From Proteus vulgaris (lineage in GTDB: Bacteria > Pseudomonadota > Gammaproteobacteria > Enterobacterales > Enterobacteriaceae): a stretch of DNA of 64,000 nucleotides. Below are positions 9,534 through 19,670 of this stretch, piece by piece. The notes beneath the pieces are model-generated. The model made no database searches and was not told where the DNA came from. It saw nothing but the letters and a program-made list of their open reading frames with translations. Both the position numbers and the translations under genes were made by a program. Numbering within the stretch: position 1 is the first letter of the stretch; each line of letters starts with the position of its first letter. The stretch covers positions 2,356,001-2,420,000 of the forward strand of contig NZ_CP137920.1 in assembly GCF_033708015.1 (NCBI RefSeq). The letters run 5' to 3'.

Positions 9534-10082
9534 ATCCTTTGTATCAATAGGGTAAGGGCTTCGTTAGTATAATGGTAATGGAGCGTTAAATCATGACGGC
9601 TCCGACACTTTTTTCAAATTAGTAAACTCGATTTATTAAAAACCATTAATACCTAGTTATAGGTATATTATTAGCACTATTTAATTTCATCGGTGTAATA
9701 AACGCGAACAGAAAAAAGACAATATTTGTTTATTATTTACCAAATATTAAATTAACATTTAAAATAATTAAAATTTTTATATAGTTAAAAAAAACAATAA
9801 CTGTTTTCACTTTCTGTGTATTTTTAATATACCCTGACCATCATACAAGTCATTGTAACTATAAAGATTTTATAGAATTAGATTTTTTGTTAGTCTTTTG
9901 GGTTATTTTCTTTTTTACCCGTAACAATAATTGGTGTAATATTGCCAACCGTCAATTTATTTTCTTATTGTTTTAATAAGATGTCTGATTCTAATTTTTA
10001 TTCTTCATTTGGAATTTACTTTTTTATTTTCTGCTATTGGAAAGATTACGCACATTATTATTTTTTTTTAGGGAGAGGGGTT
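9534..10082. other. AT-rich divergent regulatory region between maeB and narP
   Basis: No believable gene lies here. The narP frame is open upstream to 9942 but has no start with a ribosome-binding site before 10083. The region holds the 7-2-7 inverted repeat at 9650-9665, runs of A/T up to the narP start, and a strong ribosome-binding sequence just before 10083. No other site could be assigned. Confidence 0.6.
9650..9665. promoter_or_regulatory. Candidate NarL/NarP operator (7-2-7 inverted heptamers)
   Basis: TACCTAG-TT-ATAGGTA is an inverted repeat of two NarL/NarP heptamers (consensus TACYYMT) spaced by two bases. One arm matches 7 of 7 and the other 6 of 7. A spacing of 7-2-7 is the only arrangement NarP is known to bind well. 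It lies about 123 bases upstream of maeB and 418 bases upstream of narP, so either gene could be the target. Confidence 0.55.
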
Positions 10083-10706
10083 ATGCCTAGCTACTCAATT
10101 ATGATAGTGGATGATCACCCTATCATGAGATATGGATTACGGCTATTGTTAGAAAAAGACAAGGATTTTGTCGTAGTAAGCGAAAGTGGCAATGCTCAAG
10201 AGGCAGTAACTGCTGCAAAACAGTTAAATCCAGACTTAATTATGATGGACTTAAATCTACAAGGGCGTTCAGGTATTGATATTATTCGAACACTTCGTCG
10301 CTCTGGTTTAACATCTTATGTTCTTGTTTTATCCGTTTCTGATTCACGTAATGATGTTTATGCTGCGTTGGATGCAGGCGCAAACGGTTATCTTTTAAAA
10401 GAGTGTGAATTAGACATGCTATTACTGAGCCTACGCAAAGCTGCGGTTGGACATCCCGTTTATAGTGAGCGAGTGTGGCAATATATTCAGCTTAGGCAAA
10501 ACTATTCTGACCCACTTTCAGCGTTGACTAAAAGAGAGTTAGATGTGCTTCATGAAGTGTCTGCGGGAATGAAAAATAAGCAAATTGCTGAAAATTTATT
10601 TATTTCTGAAGAAACAGTGAAAGTTCATATTCGTAATATTTTAAAGAAGTTGCAAGTCACTTCTCGTTTAGCTGCCAGTCTTATTCTTATTAAACATCAG
10701 TATTAA
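10083..10706 (+). CDS. narP: NarP-type nitrate/nitrite response regulator
   Basis: This is a two-component response regulator of the NarL/FixJ class, 207 residues long. The receiver domain carries acidic residues in IMIVDDHPIMRYG, the phospho-acceptor Asp in LIMMDLNLQGRSG, and Lys in NGYLLKE. A LuxR-type DNA-binding helix-turn-helix follows (LTKRELDVLHEVSAGMKNKQIAENLFISEETVKVHIRNILKKL). Spacing and motifs match E. coli NarP closely. The start at 10083 is set by the AGGGAGAGGGG ribosome-binding sequence and by the onset of homology. The cognate sensor (NarQ) is not in the window. A 7-2-7 site upstream suggests possible autoregulation or control of maeB. Confidence 0.88.
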   Translation: MPSYSIMIVDDHPIMRYGLRLLLEKDKDFVVVSESGNAQEAVTAAKQLNPDLIMMDLNLQGRSGIDIIRTLRRSGLTSYVLVLSVSDSRNDVYAALDAGANGYLLKECELDMLLLSLRKAAVGHPVYSERVWQYIQLRQNYSDPLSALTKRELDVLHEVSAGMKNKQIAENLFISEETVKVHIRNILKKLQVTSRLAASLILIKHQY

Positions 10707-10711
10707 ACGTA

Positions 10712-10736
10712 TTACCCCGACACTGGGTCGGGGTAA
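10712..10736. terminator. Terminator-like stem-loop after narP
   Basis: TTACCCCGAC (10712-10721) and GTCGGGGTAA (10727-10736) make a perfect 10-bp GC-rich stem with a 5-base loop between the convergent genes narP and the exported protein gene. There is no clear U-run on either side, so termination efficiency is uncertain. Confidence 0.55.
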
Positions 10737-10786
10737 GAAAGAGATATCGCTTTATTATTTCATTTAAGTCTATATCAAGCCATTGA

Positions 10787-11347
10787 TTACTCAATAGGTA
10801 CTGGATAACTCAATACTTTAAAATGGTTATCGGGTAACTTTTCGATATTTAACTGATACAGTTCGCGATTTATTCCATTCAGCACAATATCAAGTTCACT
10901 AAAAGCGGATTGTATTTCTTCATTGGTTGCCCATGAAGGGATCCCTTTCACACCATAATAGAAATAAATTTTACTTTTATCTGAGTCTATTGGTTGAATT
11001 TCTTTTATCTGACTAATAAAAAGATGACCGTAGCAAAAGTCTTGATAAGGTTGCCAAGCTTTACGTCCTTTTTCACTAAGATTAAACACCCATTCTTCTC
11101 CATTTTCGGTTTGTTCAATCAATCCAGCTTCAACTAATGCATGCATTCTTTCTAATACCCATGGTGCATCATCTTCATTGCTGTACACAGGCCATTTCCC
11201 TTCGCCCAAACACAATAAATAATCACTGTTAAAAAAAGCCTCTAAGGCTATTTTATACTCATCAACTTTTCTACTGTCTTTTTCTTCGTCAGCCCAGCTA
11301 AAAGAAGAGAGTAAAAGCAATATAAGACTCAGTGAAATACTTTTCAT
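10787..11347 (-). CDS. Exported protein of unknown function
   Basis: This predicted secreted or periplasmic protein has 186 residues and I do not recognise its family. The N-terminus MKSISLSLILLLLSSFSWADEE is a good signal peptide with cleavage after SWA. Two cysteines remain in the mature part (YLLCLGEGKWP and DFCYGHLF) and could form a disulfide. A segment around residues 60-95 (PWVLERMHALVEAGLIEQTENGEEWVFNLSEKGRKAW, in part) resembles a small winged-helix fold, as seen in some peptide-binding periplasmic proteins. The ATG at 11347 is preferred over an upstream TTG because it directly starts the signal peptide. It is convergent with narP, with no operon partner. Confidence 0.75.
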   Translation of the reverse strand: MKSISLSLILLLLSSFSWADEEKDSRKVDEYKIALEAFFNSDYLLCLGEGKWPVYSNEDDAPWVLERMHALVEAGLIEQTENGEEWVFNLSEKGRKAWQPYQDFCYGHLFISQIKEIQPIDSDKSKIYFYYGVKGIPSWATNEEIQSAFSELDIVLNGINRELYQLNIEKLPDNHFKVLSYPVPIE

Positions 11348-11553
11348 ATTTTCTTTTACCAACGGAAATCTTTATTCGTATTTGTATTACTCTACGCTAC
11401 ACAATTCGTTACACTAACGTGACAGTTTAATATCCGATATATTTTATAATGTAAATAGGATTTTTCACTACAACAAAAGCTGTTATTTTGGAATTGTATA
11501 ACACTCATTCTCATCAATACTAATATTACGTATTGTCATATAAGGAAAATATC

Positions 11554-11925
11554 ATGTCCACGACAAACCTGACATACACCATGTACGGCATAAAAAATTG
11601 CGATACTATCAAAAAAGCGCGTAAATGGTTAGATGATAATCATATTCCTTACGTGTTTCATGATTACCGCAAAGAGGGTTTGACGGAAGCATTATTACGC
11701 ACCTTTACAGAAAATTTAGATTGGCAGACACTTGTGAATAAAAGAGGAACAACTTGGCGTCAATTATCTGATGAAGAAAAGAACACTATCACTGATGTTA
11801 CCTCTGCAATCTCACTAATGTTAGATAAACCAGCCATCATTAAACGCCCTATCCTTGTGTCATCAGACAACCGCTTTATGGTTGGTTTTGGTGTCAATGA
11901 TTATTCGACCTTTACAGGAGCCTAA
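11554..11925 (+). CDS. yffB: ArsC/Spx-like thioredoxin-fold protein YffB
   Basis: This is a small cytosolic protein of the ArsC/Spx family, 123 residues, nearly collinear with E. coli YffB ([16 protein letters not shown], then [26 protein letters not shown]). The single N-terminal cysteine in NCDT corresponds to the redox cysteine of the family. YffB binds glutathione in other species, and its substrate is not established. The ATG at 11554 follows a TAAGGAAAA ribosome-binding sequence and is preferred to an upstream TTG. It is five bases upstream of dapE, as in E. coli, and is probably co-transcribed with it. Confidence 0.92.
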   Translation: MSTTNLTYTMYGIKNCDTIKKARKWLDDNHIPYVFHDYRKEGLTEALLRTFTENLDWQTLVNKRGTTWRQLSDEEKNTITDVTSAISLMLDKPAIIKRPILVSSDNRFMVGFGVNDYSTFTGA

Positions 11926-11930
11926 TTTTT

Positions 11931-13061
11931 ATGTCCTGTCCTGTTATTGAGCTTGCACAACAACTGATTTCGCGTCCATCAATCAGCCCTGATGATCAAG
12001 GTTGTCAGCAACTGATTATCAATAGGCTTGCTCCTCTTGGTTTTACTATTGAAAGAATGCCTTTTGGTGAAACTGAAAATCTCTGGGCTTGCCGTGGTGG
12101 TGAAGGTGAAACACTGGCTTTTGCTGGCCATACTGATGTTGTACCAACAGGGGATCCTAATTTGTGGGATAACCCACCTTTCGAGCCGTCTATTCGTGAT
12201 GGACTATTATATGGGCGCGGTGCGGCAGATATGAAAGGCTCGCTTGCCGCCATGATTGTCGCGGCTGAACGTTTTGTTCACTCTTATCCCGATCACCGTG
12301 GACGACTCGCTTTTTTAATTACATCAGATGAAGAAGCGAAAGCTGCAGATGGCACGGTTAAAGTCGTACAATCTTTAATGTCTCGTGGCGAACGTCTCGA
12401 TTACTGCCTTGTGGGTGAACCTTCAAGCCAACATCATTTAGGTGATATGGTAAAAAATGGTCGTCGTGGCTCAATAACAGCAAATTTAATTATTCAAGGT
12501 GTGCAAGGCCATGTTGCTTATCCTCACCTTGCTGAAAATCCGATTCATCTTGCTTCCCCTTTTATCCAAGAGCTTGTTAATACTGTTTGGGATGAAGGTA
12601 ATGAATTTTTCCCAGCAACCACAATGCAAATTGCCAATATCCATGCAGGCACAGGCAGCAATAATGTGATCCCCGGTGAACTATTTCTTCAATTTAATTT
12701 CCGTTTTAGCACGGCCATTACCGATGAAGAAATCCGCCAACGCACTGAGGCATTATTACAAAAGCACCAACTTCGCTATCAGCTGGAATGGGCTTTATCT
12801 GGTCAGCCTTTTATTACTGGGCAAGGCAAACTACTTGAAGCTGTACGTTACTCCGTTAAACATTACACCAATTTAGAGCCAGAACTCTCCACCAGCGGAG
12901 GCACTTCTGATGGACGATTCATTGCCCAAATGGGCGCTCAAGTCGTCGAATTAGGCCCCGTTAACGCAACAATTCATAAAGTCAATGAGTGTATTAGTGC
13001 AGCAGATTTACAACAGCTTAGCCGAATTTATCAGCGGATCATGGAGCAACTTATTTTATGA
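11931..13061 (+). CDS. dapE: Succinyl-diaminopimelate desuccinylase
   Basis: DapE hydrolyses N-succinyl-LL-diaminopimelate to LL-diaminopimelate and succinate in the lysine and cell-wall precursor pathway. The 376 residues match the M20 metallopeptidase family. Visible signatures are the metal-site segment [22 protein letters not shown], the catalytic-loop region [11 protein letters not shown], the GEPSS segment, and [13 protein letters not shown] near the C-terminus. The gene overlaps the next by four bases (ATGA), so the three genes yffB-dapE-M15 probably form an operon. Confidence 0.97.
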   Translation: MSCPVIELAQQLISRPSISPDDQGCQQLIINRLAPLGFTIERMPFGETENLWACRGGEGETLAFAGHTDVVPTGDPNLWDNPPFEPSIRDGLLYGRGAADMKGSLAAMIVAAERFVHSYPDHRGRLAFLITSDEEAKAADGTVKVVQSLMSRGERLDYCLVGEPSSQHHLGDMVKNGRRGSITANLIIQGVQGHVAYPHLAENPIHLASPFIQELVNTVWDEGNEFFPATTMQIANIHAGTGSNNVIPGELFLQFNFRFSTAITDEEIRQRTEALLQKHQLRYQLEWALSGQPFITGQGKLLEAVRYSVKHYTNLEPELSTSGGTSDGRFIAQMGAQVVELGPVNATIHKVNECISAADLQQLSRIYQRIMEQLIL

Positions 13062-13726
13062 TGACACCTTTAATGCTCACAGGCCGTTCTACCGACCATT
13101 TAGTCACTTTATCTGGTCAGCATCGTTTGCAATTTAATGCCACTAAGGCTTTTTTAGCATTACAACAACAAGCCACAAAAGCAGGCTTTAAATTAATGCC
13201 AGCCAGCTCTTTTCGTGATTTTAATCGCCAGTTAGCTATATGGAATGGAAAGTTTGAAGGTACTCGTCCTGTTTTAGATGCACAAAGCCAGCCAATGGAT
13301 ATTCATGCATTATCAGAAGGTGAACGCTGTATCGCTATTTTAAAATGGTCAGCATTACCTGGTGCAAGTCGCCACCATTGGGGTACTGAAATTGATATTT
13401 ACGATCCTTTTCGTTTGCCTGAAGGTCAATCATTACAATTAGAACCTTGGGAATACGAGGATAGTGGTTATTTTGCAGAGCTTAATGATTGGTTAACGGA
13501 AAATATGTCAGCATATGACTTTTATCGCCCTTTTACTCATAAAAAGAGTGATATTGCTTATGAGCCATGGCATATCAGTTATTGGCCTCTTTCTCATGAA
13601 GCTTCTCTTGCTTATACACCTGATATTCTGAAATCGGTGTTAGAAGAAGAGCATATTTATGGTAAACAGTGGCTATTAGCGAATCTTGACGAGGTATATG
13701 CTCGTTATATTGTTTTGCCTGAATAA
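13058..13726 (+). CDS. M15-family (VanY-like) peptidoglycan carboxypeptidase
   Basis: This is a zinc peptidase of the M15 family, 222 residues, expected to trim peptidoglycan peptides (D-Ala-D-Ala or L,D-carboxypeptidase activity). The two metal-binding motifs are visible: [11 protein letters not shown] around residue 110 (the S-x-H-x5-x-D pattern) and EPWHISYW around residue 173. No signal peptide or membrane anchor is evident, so a cytosolic recycling role on muropeptides is possible. The start overlaps the dapE stop by four bases, which suggests translational coupling. Pairing with dapE fits a cell-wall precursor theme, but the exact substrate is unknown. Confidence 0.82.
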   Translation: MMTPLMLTGRSTDHLVTLSGQHRLQFNATKAFLALQQQATKAGFKLMPASSFRDFNRQLAIWNGKFEGTRPVLDAQSQPMDIHALSEGERCIAILKWSALPGASRHHWGTEIDIYDPFRLPEGQSLQLEPWEYEDSGYFAELNDWLTENMSAYDFYRPFTHKKSDIAYEPWHISYWPLSHEASLAYTPDILKSVLEEEHIYGKQWLLANLDEVYARYIVLPE

Positions 13727-13728
13727 TC

Positions 13729-14112
13729 TTATTTTTTATATGGGACTTCGTGTTGATCGTTAACAGGAAGTCGCCACATAAATATCAATAAACACACTAA
13801 GATTATCAGTAATAATATTCTGACCCAAAGCATAGACACTAACCACAGTGAAATCGCAAAGGTAATTAAGATCACCAAGATAGCTTTAGGTTTCGCCCCT
13901 TTAGGCATAGCGCGATAAGTTTGCCAATATCGTAAATAAGGGCCGAACCAAGAACGATAAAGTAACCAATAATGAAAGCGCTTTGACGAACGAGAAAAGC
14001 ACCATGCTGCAAGTAGTAAGAAAGGTGTAGTGGGTAAGACAGGTAAAATAACCCCTAGCGTAGCTAATCCAACGCATAACCAACCTGCTATAATCAATAA
14101 TATCCGTTTCAT
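13729..14112 (-). CDS. DUF454 (YbaN-type) inner-membrane protein
   Basis: This small inner-membrane protein has 127 residues and belongs to the DUF454/YbaN family. It carries the family signature LGVILPVLPTTPFLLLAAWCFSRSS and the following RFHYWLLYRSWFGPYLRYW. Hydrophobic segments lie near residues 5-40 and 80-115. The function of the family is unknown. The ATG at 14112 is chosen because it follows GGAAAAG at good spacing; an upstream TTG would add five residues. It ends two bases after the convergent M15 gene stop, so the two genes run tail to tail. Confidence 0.88.
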   Translation of the reverse strand: MKRILLIIAGWLCVGLATLGVILPVLPTTPFLLLAAWCFSRSSKRFHYWLLYRSWFGPYLRYWQTYRAMPKGAKPKAILVILITFAISLWLVSMLWVRILLLIILVCLLIFMWRLPVNDQHEVPYKK

Positions 14113-14211
14113 GCAGTGCTTTTCCAACTCATGCTGTATTGCGTTATTTTATCGAGTTAAATAAAAAAGATCCTCATTCTCAATAACAATTTTAAAACAG
14201 AAGGCGTATTT

Positions 14212-14421
14212 ATGCACTGGTTTGCTGATTATTGGTGGGTAATTTTAATTCTTTTAGTGGGAATTATTATTAACGCTATTAAAGAGATGAATAAAGTTGA
14301 TCCTAAAAAATTTCTTAAAAATAAGCGAAAACTCCCTCCACATCGTGATTTTAATGATAAATGGGATGATGAAGATGATTGGCCTAAACAAAATCAAAAC
14401 AAGAAGGATGAGAATAAGTAG
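14212..14421 (+). CDS. ypfN: YpfN-family (UPF0370) small membrane protein
   Basis: This 69-residue protein has one N-terminal membrane segment ([21 protein letters not shown]) and an acidic C-terminus containing the conserved [19 protein letters not shown]. It matches E. coli YpfN in length and sequence. The function is unknown. It lies downstream of dapE as in E. coli, although here two genes intervene. Its last 38 bases overlap the 3' end of the convergent tmcA. Confidence 0.93.
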   Translation: MHWFADYWWVILILLVGIIINAIKEMNKVDPKKFLKNKRKLPPHRDFNDKWDDEDDWPKQNQNKKDENK

Positions 14422-16432
14422 CTAACCATTGTTGATAACGCGATGTTAATTGAGCATTTTTTTCGATCATTAATTGTGCACATTGCGCTCTTAATTGCTT
14501 AGTTAAGCTTTTTTTTCCCGATAAAGAAAACTCAGATACGCACTGTTCAACTGACTTATTGTCAACAAAAAAAGCCACCAATAACGGATAGTGTTGCTCA
14601 TAACCGACCAAAAAGTTAGCAACACTCTCATAAACAGTAAGGGCTGGACGATGAGCAAATGCAAAACCCGCCATCATTAACCAGCTGTCTTGCGGTGTAG
14701 CAAGATGATTTGATATTAAATTATCCGCTAAATAGCATTTTGTTTGCTGTTTTATCTGCGGATATTGTAAAGAAAAGGCACTTAAAGCAGATTGTAATAA
14801 CGTCTCACCTTGTTCTGTTAGCGGATAAATCGCCATTGCAGTGTAACATCCACTGCTTGCCTCTTTATGTACGCCTAACCGTACTATTTGAAAGCCACAT
14901 TGCTTCCAAAACTGCGCTAATACGTCAGTGTAACCAAAACTCACCGAAAGATAATCAATAGCCTGTTTTTGGCTCTCTTTTACAATATTAGCAATTAACG
15001 TCGCGGCAATTTTTTGGCGCCGATATTGAGGTAAAACAGCAATACGGCTAATACGCAATGAATTCAAACACATGGCATCAGGAGTTAAACCATAAGTGAC
15101 TAATGATTGAGCAACCAAATTACCTCTCGGCCTACGAACCCCTAGCCAGACATCGTGAGCAAGTTCGAAAGGTGCTCCCCCTTCTTCAATACACCACACC
15201 GCACCCACGATTTTTTTATTCATTGACGCTGACCAATAACGCTGTTTTTGACCATCAAGCAAACGTCGTAAATCAAGTGGCGTTGTTCGATAATGTGCAC
15301 TCGTCAGCAATTGATAAAAATTATGAAGTTGTGAAATATTATTATGCCAATTTCCTTGAAGTTGCTGGATATCGACTTCACCTTGTTGCTGATAATCAAA
15401 ATCATACTCAGGCTCATCAAGTAATAACAATTGATTAAGCCAATTTTCTAATGGACAATCTTTAGCCCAACGAATGGGGGCTTGTAATTGATAAGTACGC
15501 AAATTAGGGATACTGTCTCCTAATTTCAGCATAAAACCTCGTCCTGTTCCTTCGTAGCCTTGTACTGTGGTTGTCATTAATACATTAGGAAAATAACGGC
15601 ACAATGCCTCTAGTTGTGCAATGGGCAGAGAAGCCGCCTCATCAATAATCAGCCAATCGCTTTGAATATTGTTATTTACACATAGCGCTAATAAATTATC
15701 AGGAGAGTAAAATAAAATCGCTTTATTGGTATGTGAAGATAAAACATCTATACTCTTTTTCGCTGGCGCACAGACCAGTACATTTCCTGGATATTGTTCG
15801 ATAAACATTCCCGCTAGTGCTGACTTTCCTCTACCTCTTGGGGCAATAACACTCCAAACACAGGATGTTGATAAGAGCAAATTATCTAAAATTACTTGCT
15901 GTTCTGCGGTTGGTTTACCTTGTGGAAGTGCCCAAGAGCCAGCCGTTTCAATGATGACGGGTAATTGTAATAATGCTGATTGCTGCCAGACGATCACTTG
16001 GTCATCACCTAAAGTGATATTTTTTAGCCACGCCATAAAATTTGGTGTTGAAAGTACACCTTGAGCATCATTCCAGCGCTGACTATCGTTATCAATATAA
16101 TTGCCCCAACTTTCAATATCTGGCAGACATAGGATCAATATACTACCTGCTTTTAATGTGCCCGTTAACATGGCTAAAGCATCCGTGTTAAATCCTAGAT
16201 TGGCATCAAAAACGGCATGAAGAAACTCACGACCTAATAGGCGAATTGCTTGTTCTGGCAAAATAGCATGGGGTTGATTTGAAGATATCGTGATCCAATC
16301 ACCTTGGCATAACTGAGTAATTTGTTGGATCTGCTTCATTTGCCACGTAGGGTCGCCTGTTAATAGCAGTAACTGACGTTGCCCTAATTGCGCTAATTTT
16401 TGCTGATATTGATGTAAATAGGAAAATGGCAC
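14384..16432 (-). CDS. tmcA: tRNA(Met) cytidine acetyltransferase
   Basis: TmcA makes N4-acetylcytidine at the wobble position of elongator tRNA-Met, using acetyl-CoA and ATP. The 682 residues show the N-terminal DUF1726 region, a RecD-like helicase module with Walker [10 protein letters not shown] near residue 200 and the DEAAS box, and a GNAT acetyltransferase domain around residues 380-500 ([21 protein letters not shown]). The C-terminal tRNA-binding region follows. Length and domain order fit E. coli TmcA (formerly YpfI). The stop codon lies inside ypfN on the opposite strand. The gene starts two bases from the yeaL-like stop, so the two are probably co-transcribed. Confidence 0.95.
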   Translation of the reverse strand: MPFSYLHQYQQKLAQLGQRQLLLLTGDPTWQMKQIQQITQLCQGDWITISSNQPHAILPEQAIRLLGREFLHAVFDANLGFNTDALAMLTGTLKAGSILILCLPDIESWGNYIDNDSQRWNDAQGVLSTPNFMAWLKNITLGDDQVIVWQQSALLQLPVIIETAGSWALPQGKPTAEQQVILDNLLLSTSCVWSVIAPRGRGKSALAGMFIEQYPGNVLVCAPAKKSIDVLSSHTNKAILFYSPDNLLALCVNNNIQSDWLIIDEAASLPIAQLEALCRYFPNVLMTTTVQGYEGTGRGFMLKLGDSIPNLRTYQLQAPIRWAKDCPLENWLNQLLLLDEPEYDFDYQQQGEVDIQQLQGNWHNNISQLHNFYQLLTSAHYRTTPLDLRRLLDGQKQRYWSASMNKKIVGAVWCIEEGGAPFELAHDVWLGVRRPRGNLVAQSLVTYGLTPDAMCLNSLRISRIAVLPQYRRQKIAATLIANIVKESQKQAIDYLSVSFGYTDVLAQFWKQCGFQIVRLGVHKEASSGCYTAMAIYPLTEQGETLLQSALSAFSLQYPQIKQQTKCYLADNLISNHLATPQDSWLMMAGFAFAHRPALTVYESVANFLVGYEQHYPLLVAFFVDNKSVEQCVSEFSLSGKKSLTKQLRAQCAQLMIEKNAQLTSRYQQWLATYSHPSCFDFV

Positions 16433-16434
16433 AG

Positions 16435-16887
16435 CTAGGATTTACCGATTAACAATGACAGAATACCCGCTGCAATTAATGGTCCAACAGGTACACCTCG
16501 GAAAAGTGCGACACCAATAACGGTACCGACTAATAAACCAGCAACCGTGGAAGGTTGATTATTCATTAAAGAAACGCCCCGAGCGCCTAACCAAGACACC
16601 GCGACACCTATTGCAATTGCTAGCAGTGATTTCCAATTTAAAAATGAATTGAGAACTTCCTGTCCTGAAATACGCCCCGTTGCAATGGGTGTCATTACCC
16701 CAATGGTCAAAATTAAGATCCCGATAGTCATGCCATATTTTTCAACAACAGGAAAATATTGATTGAGCGGTGTAATTTTTATCACTAGCAAAGCAAGCAT
16801 TGCTAACGTTACAGTCATATTATGACTAATAATGCCAAGCCCTGCGAGCACCAGCAAAATTAATAGAGAGGGATCAACGTTACTCAT
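16435..16887 (-). CDS. yeaL: DUF441 (YeaL-type, UPF0756) inner-membrane protein
   Basis: This 150-residue hydrophobic protein has four or more membrane segments. It closely resembles E. coli YeaL ([77 protein letters not shown]). The function of the family is unknown. It lies between tmcA and ypfJ, the place held by ypfH in E. coli. It is separated by two bases from tmcA, which suggests one transcript. Confidence 0.9.
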   Translation of the reverse strand: MSNVDPSLLILLVLAGLGIISHNMTVTLAMLALLVIKITPLNQYFPVVEKYGMTIGILILTIGVMTPIATGRISGQEVLNSFLNWKSLLAIAIGVAVSWLGARGVSLMNNQPSTVAGLLVGTVIGVALFRGVPVGPLIAAGILSLLIGKS

Positions 16888-16948
16888 GTTTGTTCCTAAG
16901 CCTTTCTCTTTATCGCGTTAATTATTTTTTATTCAACGACGAATGGTA

Positions 16949-17833
16949 TTAGTTCAAAGACGAAGAAGCAAATGTATCGCAAGATTTGATACTGCCACTA
17001 TTATAGCCTCTCATAAACCACGTTTTACGCTGCTCTGCTGTGCCGTGTGTAAAACTGTCAGGCACGACATAACCTTGCTGTTGTTTCTGTAATTTATCAT
17101 CACCGATGGCTTGCGCCGTTTTAATCGCCGTTAATAAATCGCTTTCGTCAATACGGCCTTCACCTGCAATAAAATGTCCCCACATTCCCGCAAAACAGTC
17201 TGCTTGCAACTCTAATTTTACGGATAAACGATTTGCCTCTGCTTTTGAACGCGCCCTTTGTTGTTGTTCGCGCATTTGATTAGTGATGCCTAATAAATGC
17301 TGAACATGGTGCCCGACTTCATGTGAAATTACATAGCCTTGAGCAAATTCACCACCGCCACCCAGTTTATGTTTCATTTCATTATAAAAAGAGAGATCGA
17401 GATAAATCTTTCTATCCGCGGGGCAATAAAAAGGTCCCATTATTTTTGTCCCTGTGCCGCATTGCGTTGTGGTGCTATTGGTATATAAAACGAGTTTCGG
17501 ATAACGATATTGTTTGCCTGCTTGTGCAAAAAGAGTTTGCCAAAAATCTTCTGTACTGGCTAAAACAACGCTACTAAAGTCTGCGGCCTCATTATAAAGA
17601 GCGCTTTGTTGTTCGTTAGGTTGTGGCACTTGGTTGGTTTCACCTGTTAAAGAGTTAAAATCAAACCCCATAAAACTCGCTAACACTAAAACAATAATAA
17701 TCACAAACCCATATTTAGTACGGAGTAAAAGTGCAATTAATCCTAAAGGGAGATTACTACCGCCTGATGCGGAGGAAGATTGCCCTCTTCTATCTTCAAC
17801 ATTGTCACTTCTTCGGCGATCATTCCAACGCAT
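16949..17833 (-). CDS. ypfJ: YpfJ-type neutral zinc metallopeptidase
   Basis: This 294-residue membrane-anchored protein has a short cytosolic Arg-rich N-terminus and one membrane segment near residues 30-55 (PLGLIALLLRTKYGFVIIIVLVLASF in part). The catalytic domain carries the zinc motif HEVGHH around residue 171, the third-ligand region LELQADCFAGMWGH, and a C-terminal GTAEQRKTWFMRGYNSG. This matches the YpfJ/KPN_02809 family. The active site should face the periplasm. Substrates are unknown. It follows the same gene neighbourhood as in E. coli (tmcA-ypfJ-purC). Confidence 0.93.
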   Translation of the reverse strand: MRWNDRRRSDNVEDRRGQSSSASGGSNLPLGLIALLLRTKYGFVIIIVLVLASFMGFDFNSLTGETNQVPQPNEQQSALYNEAADFSSVVLASTEDFWQTLFAQAGKQYRYPKLVLYTNSTTTQCGTGTKIMGPFYCPADRKIYLDLSFYNEMKHKLGGGGEFAQGYVISHEVGHHVQHLLGITNQMREQQQRARSKAEANRLSVKLELQADCFAGMWGHFIAGEGRIDESDLLTAIKTAQAIGDDKLQKQQQGYVVPDSFTHGTAEQRKTWFMRGYNSGSIKSCDTFASSSLN

Positions 17834-18099
17834 AACTTATCCCCACAGTTTAAATAGACGATTTTAGCTTTATTATGAACAAATTTATCACTTGATTTGA
17901 GATAATAACAAAAAATTGCAATCTCTATTCCCTATTTTTTAAGAGCAAGATAATAGGGACTATCAGAGTAAAATAGCCTCCATTGTCACAAGAAATAAAT
18001 ATATATCATAAGAAATTAAAACTGTTTTTTTAACGAGTTCATAATAGAATTCTTGTTCCTACCCTTGTATCCTTTATTTACTCATAAATAGATAATTTA

Positions 18100-18798
18100 A
18101 TGACTCGAACTCAACGTTTACTCACTTTATTGCAGATTTTAAAAGAAAATCGCTACCCGATAACGGCAGATGTACTTGCAGATAAATTACAAATTAGTGT
18201 CAGATCTATTTATCGTGATATTGACTCTTTACGTCATCAAGGTGCTGAAATCACGGGTGAAGCAGGTATCGGTTATCAACTAAAGTCAGGATTACTCCTG
18301 CCACCATTAACCTTTGATATTAATGAGCTTGAGGCGCTTATTTTGGGTTTACGTTGGGTAGAAAGTCATACAGATAAAGAATTAAGCCACTCCGCATTAC
18401 GGGCAATTAATAAAATCAATGCCGTGGTGACCACACAACATCAAACATTGCTTGAACAAAATACCTTATTCGTTCCCACTAACCAAATTATTGAAGTTGA
18501 TCATACCATCGCTAAAGATATGCGTTTTAGTTTACGTGAAGAAAAGAAAGCCAGAATAGATTATAAAGATGCTCAAAAAAAATTAAGCTCTCGGATTATT
18601 TGGCCTATTGCTGTGGGTTACTTTCAAGATTCTCAAGTTATTGCCGCATGGTGTGAATTACGTCAAAGCTATCGCCATTTTAGACTCGATAGAATTATCT
18701 CTTATGATGTATTAAGTGATAATTTGCCTTACCCGAAAAGCTATTTATTCTCACGCTGGAAAAAAGAGCTCTTGAAAGAGACTCCTGACAAAAATTGA
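18100..18798 (+). CDS. HTH/WYL-domain transcriptional regulator (YafY-like)
   Basis: This 232-residue DNA-binding protein has an N-terminal HTH_11-type winged helix (RTQRLLTLLQILKENRYPITADVLADKL, then SVRSIYRDIDSLRHQGAEI) and a C-terminal WYL ligand-binding region (residues 140-210, including SSRIIWPIAVGYFQDSQVIAAWCELR and FRLDRIISYDVL). Regulators of this kind respond to nucleotides or other small ligands. It sits 93 bases upstream of a glutathione S-transferase gene on the same strand, and I infer it may control that gene. It begins with the ATG at 18100; no strong ribosome-binding site is evident. Confidence 0.87.
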   Translation: MTRTQRLLTLLQILKENRYPITADVLADKLQISVRSIYRDIDSLRHQGAEITGEAGIGYQLKSGLLLPPLTFDINELEALILGLRWVESHTDKELSHSALRAINKINAVVTTQHQTLLEQNTLFVPTNQIIEVDHTIAKDMRFSLREEKKARIDYKDAQKKLSSRIIWPIAVGYFQDSQVIAAWCELRQSYRHFRLDRIISYDVLSDNLPYPKSYLFSRWKKELLKETPDKN

Positions 18799-18891
18799 CA
18801 CACAGTTTGCGTAATATTTTCCTCAGTTGTTCTTGGTTTAGCTGTTTCAGTTTAAACAACATCCTATTAATCAACATAGTAAGGAAACATT

Positions 18892-19503
18892 ATGAGCGAA
18901 CTTATTCTTTATACTAATACAATGTCTCGCGGCAACACAGTTGAGCTTTTCTTAAAAATATTAGATGTGCCTTATCAGCGTGTTGAATTAGAATATGGCG
19001 AGCCAATGCGCACTCCTGAATATCTTGCTATTAATCCGATGGCAAAAGTTCCAGCATTAGTTGATGGCGAAATTATCGTTACAGAGACAGCTGCAATTTG
19101 TGCTTATTTAGCTGATAAATATATTGAAAAAGGATTTGCCCCTGCCCTCCATTCTCCTGAGCGTGCGACTTACTATCGCTGGTTCTTTTTTACTGCGGGT
19201 CCTATTGAATCCGCATTTACGGTAAAAGAACTGGGTATTACACTTAATGAAGAACAGCAGAAATCATCTGGTTTTGGCTCTTTTGAACGTACTTTTCATT
19301 GTTTAGAAGCAGGCTTAGCCAGCGCAAAACCTTATCTTTGTGGTAAAAATCTGACTGCTGTTGATGTTTATGTTGGCTATTTCCTTATATTTTTATGCAA
19401 ATATGCACTTATCCAACCTACGCCACTGATTAATCAATATATTGATAGCCTCGCGCTTAATAATGAAATTAAACAATTATTAGAAAGCTTAGGATTGCGA
19501 TAA
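18892..19503 (+). CDS. Glutathione S-transferase family protein
   Basis: This 203-residue cytosolic protein has an N-terminal thioredoxin-like domain (LILYTNTMSRGNTVELFLKIL; the PMAKVPALVDG cis-Pro loop; ETAAICAYLADKY glutathione-binding helix) and an all-helical C-terminal domain (roughly 85-203). It is a GST of bacterial type; electrophile or peroxide detoxification is the usual role, and its substrate cannot be read from sequence. A TAAGGAAAC ribosome-binding sequence precedes the ATG. It lies after the WYL regulator gene and ends at a strong bidirectional terminator. Confidence 0.9.
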   Translation: MSELILYTNTMSRGNTVELFLKILDVPYQRVELEYGEPMRTPEYLAINPMAKVPALVDGEIIVTETAAICAYLADKYIEKGFAPALHSPERATYYRWFFFTAGPIESAFTVKELGITLNEEQQKSSGFGSFERTFHCLEAGLASAKPYLCGKNLTAVDVYVGYFLIFLCKYALIQPTPLINQYIDSLALNNEIKQLLESLGLR

Positions 19504-19601
19504 ATTTTTTATGATTAAACGCCACTCAATCAAGCTATCCGTATCGCGCTACTGAGTTATATTCGTTTAACACATCCCATTTAAAACGGACTATTTAAGA
19601 C

Positions 19602-19629
19602 AAAAGGTCAGCTTTTAAGCTGACCTTTT
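19602..19629. terminator. Bidirectional terminator between the GST gene and purC
   Basis: AAAAGGTCAGCTT (19602-19614) and AAGCTGACCTTTT (19617-19629) form a perfect 13-bp stem with a 2-base gap. It has T-rich sequence on both strands and sits between convergent genes, so it should end both transcripts. Confidence 0.88.
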
Positions 19630-19670
19630 CTAATTACATCTTGTTTAACTTGACGTAATCGTTTGCGTAT

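Noticed and set aside
9942..10082. N-terminal extension of narP
   Set aside because: The translated extension is Phe/Tyr-rich and unlike any NarP. A strong ribosome-binding site and homology both begin at 10083.
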